Assembly (NCBI RefSeq): GCF_000277405.1 | Contig: NC_017741.1 | Coordinates: forward strand, 1,116,001 to 1,180,000 | DNA length: 64,000 bases | Origin: Helicobacter pylori Shi112 | GTDB lineage: Bacteria > Campylobacterota > Campylobacteria > Campylobacterales > Helicobacteraceae | Reading direction: 5' to 3' | In this document: in pieces, positions 57,736 to 64,000 of the stretch | Position numbering within the stretch: position 1 is the stretch's first letter | How the letters are laid out: every line of letters starts with the position of its first letter | Notes under the pieces: model-generated | Databases searched by the model: none | The model's input: the letters and a program-made list of their open reading frames with translations, nothing else | What the model was told of the DNA's origin: nothing | Position numbers and translations under genes: made by a program

Positions 57736-58425
57736 TCATGATTTGTGCTGTTTGAATAAATCAAGGCGGTAAAATTTTGTCCTTAATTTTGACAAATCAA
57801 GTTTTAGTTGCTTGATTCTAGCATGATTTCCTTTAGAATATTCTAAAGGTGCAGGGATTTTATTGATTTCTTTGGATTTGAAAACAGCGTTGGCGAAATT
57901 AGGGGCTTCCAAATAATGGTTTTCAAAGCTCTCATTTTCTAAAGATTGAGCGTTACCCAAAACCCCTTGAATGTGGCGAGCGATACTATCTATCAAGCAC
58001 AACGCCCCAAGCTCGCCCCCTGTTAAAATAAAATCGCCTATACAAAAAACCTCATCAGCACCAAGTTCAATAGAGCGTTCATCAAAGCCCTCATAACGCC
58101 CGCACACCAAAACGACATGCTTTTTTTGAGCCAAACGCATTGCGTCTGTTTGCTTGAAAGACTTGCCCACCGCGCTTAAAAAAATCGTGTGTTTAGGGTT
58201 TTTAACAGAATGGAGCGCGTTTTCTACCATCTCAGGGTCTAAAATTTGCCCTGCACCCCCACCAATGAGCGTGTGATCCGCTTTTTGATGTTTATTAGCG
58301 CTAAAATCCCTAAGGTTCAATACTTCTAATTCAAAAAGATTTTTTTCTAACGCTCTTTTTAAAATGGAGTCCTCAAAATAGGGTAAAACGAGTTGCGGGA
58401 AAAGGGTTAAAACGCTGAATTTCAC
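57736..58425 (-). CDS. trmD: tRNA (guanine-37-N1)-methyltransferase
   Basis: 229 residues. Methylates G37 next to the anticodon to prevent frameshifting. SPOUT-class trefoil knot with VLVCGRYEGFDERSIE and EVFCIGDFILTGGELGAL, plus GGGAGQILDPEMV near 60. Its start abuts the rimM stop without a gap. Confidence 0.97.
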   Translation of the reverse strand: MKFSVLTLFPQLVLPYFEDSILKRALEKNLFELEVLNLRDFSANKHQKADHTLIGGGAGQILDPEMVENALHSVKNPKHTIFLSAVGKSFKQTDAMRLAQKKHVVLVCGRYEGFDERSIELGADEVFCIGDFILTGGELGALCLIDSIARHIQGVLGNAQSLENESFENHYLEAPNFANAVFKSKEINKIPAPLEYSKGNHARIKQLKLDLSKLRTKFYRLDLFKQHKS

Positions 58426-58980
58426 TCAACTATTCTCTAAAAGCGTTTTAGCGTTATTGGTGGTTATTTTTTTGTCTTGCAAAAGGATTTCTTTGATATA
58501 AAAATCCCTATAAGGGATTAAAAAAATCTTAGCCAAACCTTTTTCAACCAAACTTCTTGCGGTTTCAACCATGAAATAATCTATTTGAGAAATCCTTTGG
58601 ATTTCTACGACTTTCCCTAAAGTCTCGTTTTCTTCCACCACGCTAAGCCCTACTAAATCGCAATAAAAAAACTCCCCATCTTTTAAAACGCAGAGTTTTT
58701 TACTCTCTGCTTCGCTCATAAAAAGCCCTAAATTAGTCAGCTCTTTAGCTTTTTCAGGTGTGTGGATAGTTTCTAAAAACAACAGGTTTTTAGCATGTTC
58801 ATAAGAATGGATTGTATATCCTTTAAAAGAAGAAGTGCAAAAGAAAGCATTCAAGGGAGCGACACTCACCTTAACGCCTTTTTTTAAACACTCCGGAAAA
58901 TCGCTCTCTAAATGAAGCTTTAACCCCCCATTAAGCCCCACGCTTTTACCAATTCTGCCCACTAAAAGCATAGAAACCAT
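58426..58980 (-). CDS. rimM: 16S rRNA processing protein RimM
   Basis: 184 residues. Helps mature the 30S head and binds S19. N-terminal RimM domain with GRIGKSVGLNGGLKLHLES and a C-terminal PRC-barrel (FFYCDLVGLSVVEENETLGKV, then FLIPYRDFYIKEI). It abuts the KH-protein gene upstream and trmD downstream. Confidence 0.94.
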   Translation of the reverse strand: MVSMLLVGRIGKSVGLNGGLKLHLESDFPECLKKGVKVSVAPLNAFFCTSSFKGYTIHSYEHAKNLLFLETIHTPEKAKELTNLGLFMSEAESKKLCVLKDGEFFYCDLVGLSVVEENETLGKVVEIQRISQIDYFMVETARSLVEKGLAKIFLIPYRDFYIKEILLQDKKITTNNAKTLLENS

Positions 58981-59328
58981 TCAAGGCGTTTGATCGCCTA
59001 AAACATGGGGATTTTTATCGCCATTTTTACTAGCAAAAACAACGATTTTATAAGAAAACCCATCTTTGGCTTTCACGCCAGAAACAAACGCCTTAATCGC
59101 GCTCACCATTTTGCCCTCTTTACCGATCACATGCCCCATGTCTGATGGGTGGGTATAAATAGTGATTTGTTTGACTTTATCTTCTAAAAGCGTGTGCTCC
59201 ACGCTCAAAGCTTGAGGAAAAGAAACAACCTTTTTTAAATATTTTTCCAAAAAAGTTGCCACGCAATACGAATAGTCCTTACACTCAGCTTGAGAAAAAG
59301 GCGTGTTCAAAGGATCTAATTCGCGCAT
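58981..59328 (-). CDS. KH-domain RNA-binding protein (KhpA/YlqC-like)
   Basis: 115 residues, somewhat longer than the usual ~80. The KH core is ITIYTHPSDMGHVIGKEGKMVSAIKAFV with the GKEG form of the GxxG RNA-binding loop. An N-terminal helix (CVATFLEKYLKKVV) matches KhpA. It sits between rpsP and rimM, the classical position. Likely role: RNA chaperone or ribosome-assembly helper. Confidence 0.92.
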   Translation of the reverse strand: MRELDPLNTPFSQAECKDYSYCVATFLEKYLKKVVSFPQALSVEHTLLEDKVKQITIYTHPSDMGHVIGKEGKMVSAIKAFVSGVKAKDGFSYKIVVFASKNGDKNPHVLGDQTP

Positions 59329-59344
59329 TTAGCCTCACAAAACC

Positions 59345-59575
59345 TTAGGCTTTTTGAGAAAGTTTTTCCACCCTCTCGCTCATTTTAGCCCCCACGCCTT
59401 TCCAGTAATTCAAGCGCTCCTTATCAATTTTAATATCTTTAGGCTCGCTTAAAGGGTTGTAATACCCAATGGATTCAATCCAACCTCCATCCCTTCTTTT
59501 CCTAGAATCGGTTACTACCACTCTGTAAAAAGGCTTTTTCTTTCTCCCAATGCGCGTGAGTCTGATGACTGTCAT
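59345..59575 (-). CDS. rpsP: 30S ribosomal protein S16
   Basis: 76 residues. [20 protein letters not shown] and [21 protein letters not shown] are diagnostic of S16. It lies 73 nt after ffh and 16 nt before the KH gene. Confidence 0.97.
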   Translation of the reverse strand: MTVIRLTRIGRKKKPFYRVVVTDSRKRRDGGWIESIGYYNPLSEPKDIKIDKERLNYWKGVGAKMSERVEKLSQKA

Positions 59576-59648
59576 TACAAAAATCTCCTAAAATATTCAT
59601 ATTAAATTTAAGATTATACAACAAAAGCGCCTAAAACATGCTTAAAAA

Positions 59649-60995
59649 TCAACGCATTTTAGGGGGCGTTTGATTTTTAGCCTGACTCATTAGATTCATC
59701 AAATCGCTAATGCCCTTTTTATTCGTTAAGCGTTTCGCCATTTTGCTCGCTTGATCAAAGCGTTTGATGATGCGATTGATTTCAGACACTTCTAAGCCGC
59801 TCCCTAAAGCGATCCTTTTTCTTCGGCTGCCGTTTAAAATCTCGGGGTTTTCTTGCTCTTTTTTGGTCATGGAATTGACCATAGCTTTGATTTTTTTCAC
59901 TTCTAAAGAGCTTTCTAAATCCGTGTCTTTTAGCGCGTTTGCCATATTCCCTAAACCTGGAATCATAGAGATTAGAGAACTCATAGAGCCTAATTTTTTC
60001 ACTTTTTCAATCTGGTTTAAAAAGTCATTGAATGTGAATTGCCCTTTTTTGAGTTTTTTGCTTAAATCTTTGGCTTCATTAGGGTTTAAAACGCTGGCGG
60101 TTTTTTCAGCGAGCGAGATAATATCTCCAGCCCCCATCAAACGCCCCACAATCCTTTCAGGCACAAACACATCTAAATCAGGGATCTTTTCCCCGCTCCC
60201 AATAAAACGCAAGGGTAAGCCTAATTGGTAAGTGATGCCTAAGGCGATACCCCCTTTAGAATCGCTGTCAAATTTGCTTAACACCACCCCACTCACGCCT
60301 ATTTCTTCATTAAATGCGCTCGCGCTTTTGACCCCATCTTGCCCGCTCAAGGCGTCTGCAACATACAGCACCTCATGGGGGTTTAAGACTTCTTTAACTT
60401 CTTTTAATTCTTGCATAAGCTCTTTATCAATGGCTAAACGCCCCGCGCTATCCACGAGCAAAACATCAAATTGCGCTTCTTTAGCCCTTTTTAAAGCGTT
60501 GTTAGCGATTTCTTTCACGCTTTTATTTTCTTCATAAAAAACTTCCACGCCCACCTGTTCGCCCAAAACCTTTAATTGCTCTACTGCCGCTAGGCGTTGC
60601 AAATCGCATGCGCATAAAAGCACTTTTTTATTTTTGGTTTTTAGATAATGAGCGAGTTTAGCGGTGGTGGTTGTCTTACCGCTCCCTTGCAAACCTGCCA
60701 TTAAAACCACGGTAGGGGGCGTTTGAGCGAAAGTAAAACCACTGCTCCCTTTAGCGCTTAAAATTTCTAACAAACTCTTTTCTAAAGCGTCTAAAAATTG
60801 CTGCTTACCAATGCCATTAAGTTTCGTTTGACTTTCCACTTTTTTGAGCAATTCCCTAGCCACTTTATGATGCACATCATTTTTTAAGAGCGTTTTTTTC
60901 AATTCATCTAACGCCCGATCTAGCGCTTTTCCATCATCTTGAAAGCGGATTTTATTGAGCGCGTTTTTAAACCCATCGCTTAATGCTTGAAACAT
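59649..60995 (-). CDS. ffh: Signal recognition particle protein
   Basis: 448 residues. Binds 4.5S RNA and signal sequences for membrane targeting. N domain about 1-90, G domain with GLQGSGKTTTTAKLA near 105-119, DSAGRL near 187-192 and SKFDSDSKGG near 243-252, then a Met-rich M domain (SMSSLISMIPGLGNMANAL, and RRKRIALGSG RNA-binding helix) ending KMR. AAAGGA precedes the ATG; valS ends 14 nt upstream. Confidence 0.97.
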   Translation of the reverse strand: MFQALSDGFKNALNKIRFQDDGKALDRALDELKKTLLKNDVHHKVARELLKKVESQTKLNGIGKQQFLDALEKSLLEILSAKGSSGFTFAQTPPTVVLMAGLQGSGKTTTTAKLAHYLKTKNKKVLLCACDLQRLAAVEQLKVLGEQVGVEVFYEENKSVKEIANNALKRAKEAQFDVLLVDSAGRLAIDKELMQELKEVKEVLNPHEVLYVADALSGQDGVKSASAFNEEIGVSGVVLSKFDSDSKGGIALGITYQLGLPLRFIGSGEKIPDLDVFVPERIVGRLMGAGDIISLAEKTASVLNPNEAKDLSKKLKKGQFTFNDFLNQIEKVKKLGSMSSLISMIPGLGNMANALKDTDLESSLEVKKIKAMVNSMTKKEQENPEILNGSRRKRIALGSGLEVSEINRIIKRFDQASKMAKRLTNKKGISDLMNLMSQAKNQTPPKMR

Positions 60996-61009
60996 TTTCT
61001 ATCCTTTCA

Positions 61010-63628
61010 TTATGGTTGTTCTAACAAATCCAATTCTTGCTTAATTTTACTTTCTTTTTCTAAAAGCGTTTTTAAACTCTCTTTGGCTTTTTCTAGCACG
61101 CTTTTAGGCGCGTTTTTGACAAAATTTTCATTGTGCAAATTGAGTTTTAATTTTTCTTTTTCCAGTTTTTCTAACTGCTTTTTTAAACGCGCAACAAGCG
61201 GGCTTAAATCAAGATTTTCTAAATTCGCATGAGTTTGGCAAAATTCCCCCACATCGCTCACGCTCTTTAAAGGCTTAGAACTAATCACGCTGACTTTTTC
61301 TAACCTCGCTAATTTTTGGGCGTAAGTTTGCAAACGCTCTGTGTTTTCTATGGCTTCCCTTAATCCCACGCTCGCTTCTTTTAAAACAATCGGTGGGGTT
61401 TCTAGAATGATTTTTAAACGCCTTAAAGACACAATGCAATCTTTGATCACTTCAAATTCATGCTCTAATTTTTCATCTTGCGCTAAATCTTTAGGGTAAG
61501 GCATGACCATGATAGATTCAGTGTTTTCTAGTTCTGTATTGCTGAGCTTGTGGTATAAAGACTCGCTGATAAAAGGCATGAAAGGGTGCAAGAGTTTTAA
61601 AGCCTCTTTTAACACGCTCCCTAGTTCGTCTATCGCTTCATTTTCCACTTTAGAAAATTCAATGAACCAATCGCAAAATTCCCCCCACAAAAAGCGGTAT
61701 AACAAAGTCGTCGCATCATTAAAGCGGTAGTTATCTAAAGCGTTACGAGTCTCTTTAGTCACAAAATTTAAGCGCGATTTCGCGTAACGCCCCAAAGGCG
61801 TTTGGTATTCACTCAAACGCTCCCTGTCTTTAAAAGCTTCTTGTTTGAGTTTCAAATAACTCACCGCATTGAAAATCTTGTTGGCAAAATTCTTGTTATT
61901 TTCTAAATGCGCAATAGAAAGCTTAATGTCTCTACCCGTAGCGCACAAATTGGCTAAAGTGAAACGCAAACTATCCGCGCCGTATTTTTCTATCATCTCT
62001 AAAGGATCGATCACATTACCTTTAGATTTGCTCATTTTTTCACCTTTTTCATCCCTGACTAAGGCATGCAAATAAATATCTTTAAAGGGCAATTCGCCTA
62101 AAAGCGATTCGCTGCAAAAAAGCATTCTGGCTACCCAAAAAAAGAGGATGTCAAACCCGGTAATGAGCGTTGTGTTAGGGTAGAAATCCTTCAAATCGTT
62201 TTCATTAAACAAATCGCTTTTTTCTTGCCCCCACCCCAAAGTAGAAAACGCCCATAGCCCTGAACTGAACCAAGTGTCTAGCACATCTTTATCTTGCTCT
62301 AGTTTTTCGCTCTTGCAAGTAGGGCAACTTAAGGGGGTGTCTAGGCTTACAAACTGGTGGTTATTTTCACAAGTAAATACCGGTATTTGATGCCCCCAAA
62401 ACAATTGCCTGCTGATACACCAAGGGCGTAATTCCCTCATCCAAGCGTTATAATTATTGATCCAATTAGAAGGGTAGAATCGCGCCAAACCCTGTTGGAT
62501 TTTTTCAATAGAACTTTGAGCGATTTCAGGCTTGACAAACCATTGCTTAGACACATAAGGCTCTACCACATTATGACAACGATAGCAATGCCCCACTTGA
62601 TGCGTGTGCTCTTCTATCTTTTCTAATAAGGCGTTTTCTTTTAATTTTTCTACGACCTTATCTCGGGCTTTTAATCGTTCTAAATTTTCAAACTCCCCGC
62701 AATGCGCGTTTAAAATCCCCTTTTCATCAAAGATTTTAATCGCCTCCAAATGGTGGCGTTTGCCCACTTCATAATCGTTAAAATCATGCCCAGGGGTAAC
62801 CTTCACACACCCTGTGCCAAACTCCATTTCCACATGCAAATCAGCGATAATAGGGATTGTGCGATGGATTAAAGGCAAGATCACTTTTTGCCCCACTAAA
62901 TGCTTGTATCTCTCATCATTAGGATTGACCATGAGTGCACTATCGCCAAACAAGGTTTCAGGGCGTGTGGTAGCCACCACTAAATAATCTTTTTGATTTT
63001 CTAAATAATATCTAATATAATACAACGCCCCCTTACGCTCTTCATACTCCACTTCAATATCGCTTAACGCCCCATCTTTAGTGCACCAATTCACCATGTA
63101 ATTATCTTGAATGATGAGGCCTTTTTCATACCATTTCAAAAACGCCAATTTAACCGCTCTTTGCAAACCCTTATCCATCGTGAAACGAGTCCTAGAAAAG
63201 GCCGCGCTCACGCCTAAATGCTTCATTTGCTCTAAAATCGCTCCCCCGCTCTTTTCTTTCCATTCCCACACTTTTTGAACGAACGCTTCACGCCCTAAAT
63301 CTTCTTTTTTAATCCCTTGATTTAAAAGTTGCTTTTCTACGACATTTTGCGTCGCAATGCCGGCGTGATCCAACCCTGGCTGATACAAAGTCTTATACCC
63401 GTCCATGCGTTTATAGCGCGCTAAAATGTCTTGCAAACTTAAAGTCAGGGCATGCCCTATGTGTAAAATGCCGGTCACATTAGGAGGGGGCATCATCAAG
63501 CAAAATCGTTTGTTTTTTTCTTGGATTGCTTCATTGCCATCAATTTCAAAATACCCCCTATGAGAGCAAATTTCATAAATCTTTTTTTCTATCTCTTGGG
63601 GTTGGTAGGTGGTGGGTTCTTGTTTCAT
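61010..63628 (-). CDS. valS: Valyl-tRNA synthetase
   Basis: 872 residues. Class Ia synthetase. HIGH motif in PPPNVTGILHIGHALT near 48-63, editing domain with TTRPETLFGD near 216-225 and WCISRQLFWG, KMSKS in GEKMSKSKGNVIDP near 532-545, anticodon-binding domain, and a C-terminal coiled-coil tRNA arm (KKQLEKLEKEKLKL...). AGGA is 11 nt before the ATG. First gene of the valS-ffh-rpsP-rplS series; divergent from fliW. Confidence 0.97.
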   Translation of the reverse strand: MKQEPTTYQPQEIEKKIYEICSHRGYFEIDGNEAIQEKNKRFCLMMPPPNVTGILHIGHALTLSLQDILARYKRMDGYKTLYQPGLDHAGIATQNVVEKQLLNQGIKKEDLGREAFVQKVWEWKEKSGGAILEQMKHLGVSAAFSRTRFTMDKGLQRAVKLAFLKWYEKGLIIQDNYMVNWCTKDGALSDIEVEYEERKGALYYIRYYLENQKDYLVVATTRPETLFGDSALMVNPNDERYKHLVGQKVILPLIHRTIPIIADLHVEMEFGTGCVKVTPGHDFNDYEVGKRHHLEAIKIFDEKGILNAHCGEFENLERLKARDKVVEKLKENALLEKIEEHTHQVGHCYRCHNVVEPYVSKQWFVKPEIAQSSIEKIQQGLARFYPSNWINNYNAWMRELRPWCISRQLFWGHQIPVFTCENNHQFVSLDTPLSCPTCKSEKLEQDKDVLDTWFSSGLWAFSTLGWGQEKSDLFNENDLKDFYPNTTLITGFDILFFWVARMLFCSESLLGELPFKDIYLHALVRDEKGEKMSKSKGNVIDPLEMIEKYGADSLRFTLANLCATGRDIKLSIAHLENNKNFANKIFNAVSYLKLKQEAFKDRERLSEYQTPLGRYAKSRLNFVTKETRNALDNYRFNDATTLLYRFLWGEFCDWFIEFSKVENEAIDELGSVLKEALKLLHPFMPFISESLYHKLSNTELENTESIMVMPYPKDLAQDEKLEHEFEVIKDCIVSLRRLKIILETPPIVLKEASVGLREAIENTERLQTYAQKLARLEKVSVISSKPLKSVSDVGEFCQTHANLENLDLSPLVARLKKQLEKLEKEKLKLNLHNENFVKNAPKSVLEKAKESLKTLLEKESKIKQELDLLEQP

Positions 63629-63764
63629 TATTATTATTATCCTAAAATAGAGCGTTCCTTAAAAAATGGTTGGATTTGGAACGCCTTTTGCTTTTACGCT
63701 TTTAATTGTTGCGTATTTTCTTAAAATTATACAACAAAGCATTTAAATTAAAAAGGATAGTCCA

Positions 63765-64000
63765 GTGAATTACTTTTTAAAAGCCCCTATTTTAGGATTT
63801 GAGCATATCCATGAAGCGCGTTTGGAAAAAATTGATTCCTTATTCAGCCGATTAATTGGCCAAACCAATTCCCCCATGGCGTTGGATATGGTCTTAGTGA
63901 ATCCTTATTGTTTGAGGGAATACAGCTTTGTGATACCCAAATACATAGAATTACTGCTAGAATTAGATTCTCACTCCAAAGTTGAGGTGTATTGCGTGGT
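63765..64000 (+). CDS. fliW: Flagellar assembly factor FliW, N-terminal part (cut by window edge)
   Basis: The first 78 codons from a GTG with AGGA 7 nt upstream. The product starts MNYFLKAPILGFEHIHEARL and contains LDMVLVNPYCLREYSFVIP, matching H. pylori HP1154. FliW binds flagellin and antagonises CsrA to tie flagellin translation to export. The frame is open to the right edge. Confidence 0.88.
   Translation, partial: MNYFLKAPILGFEHIHEARLEKIDSLFSRLIGQTNSPMALDMVLVNPYCLREYSFVIPKYIELLLELDSHSKVEVYCV

Overview
The window is a piece of a Helicobacter pylori chromosome. The evidence is the low-GC gene style with frequent AAGGA ribosome sites, together with species-typical genes in a familiar order: gamma-glutamyltranspeptidase (ggt), two Hor-family outer-membrane proteins, Sel1-repeat Hcp proteins, porCDAB, a complete Entner-Doudoroff set, a lone 16S rRNA gene with no 23S/5S behind it, and SlyD with a His/Cys-rich tail. 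HP numbers below refer to strain 26695 and are from memory. In 26695 the left end (HP0357-HP0361) and the rest (HP1098-HP1154) are far apart, so this strain has a different (J99-like) arrangement, with the junction near 4.2 kb.

Layout. 0-4.2 kb: end of truA, galE, a tRNA-Ile/tRNA-Ala pair, a membrane-anchored protein and a short-chain dehydrogenase. 4.3-10.8 kb: hcpC, then sugar catabolism, with eda-edd divergent from zwf-pgl-glk. 10.9-16.7 kb: cad, two tandem GT8 LPS glycosyltransferases sharing an exact 565-bp segment, and two outer-membrane proteins. 16.9-24.4 kb: porCDAB, purB, horI, uvrB. 24.5-29 kb: an accessory patch with a 5'-truncated protein that looks like a phage/conjugative-element polyvalent protein (BECR nuclease-like plus ParB-like regions), two small partners, a Sel1-repeat protein and a 13-base C/G tract. 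29-34.9 kb: ggt, flgK with its chaperone under a sigma-54 promoter, an orphan cytosine methyltransferase, flgM under a sigma-28-like promoter. 34.9-40.2 kb: slyD and the Tol-Pal genes. 40.2-46 kb: ATP synthase without subunits a and c. 46-49.3 kb: parB, parA, birA, fmt. 49.3-53.2 kb: a defence-like island with a PHP-domain plus SMC/ABC-type ATPase (Ppl/TrlF-like) split by a -1 frame change at an A6 run, and a DUF2130 coiled-coil nuclease-like protein. 53.2-56.3 kb: a gene remnant, 180-bp-spaced direct repeats, the 16S gene and its leader. 56.5-63.6 kb: valS-ffh-rpsP-KH-rimM-trmD-rplS, ending in a frameshifted NYN-type nuclease gene. 63.8-64 kb: start of fliW.

How the genes work together. zwf, pgl, edd, eda and glk turn glucose into pyruvate plus glyceraldehyde-3-phosphate; PorCDAB then oxidises pyruvate to acetyl-CoA. 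The ATP synthase genes run directly into the Tol-Pal genes, which are driven by proton-motive force. The rpsP-rplS block is ribosome and SRP biogenesis. The most promising material for new biology is the split PHP-ATPase with its DUF2130 neighbour, the truncated polyvalent-like protein, and the homopolymer tract between ggt and the Sel1-repeat gene.
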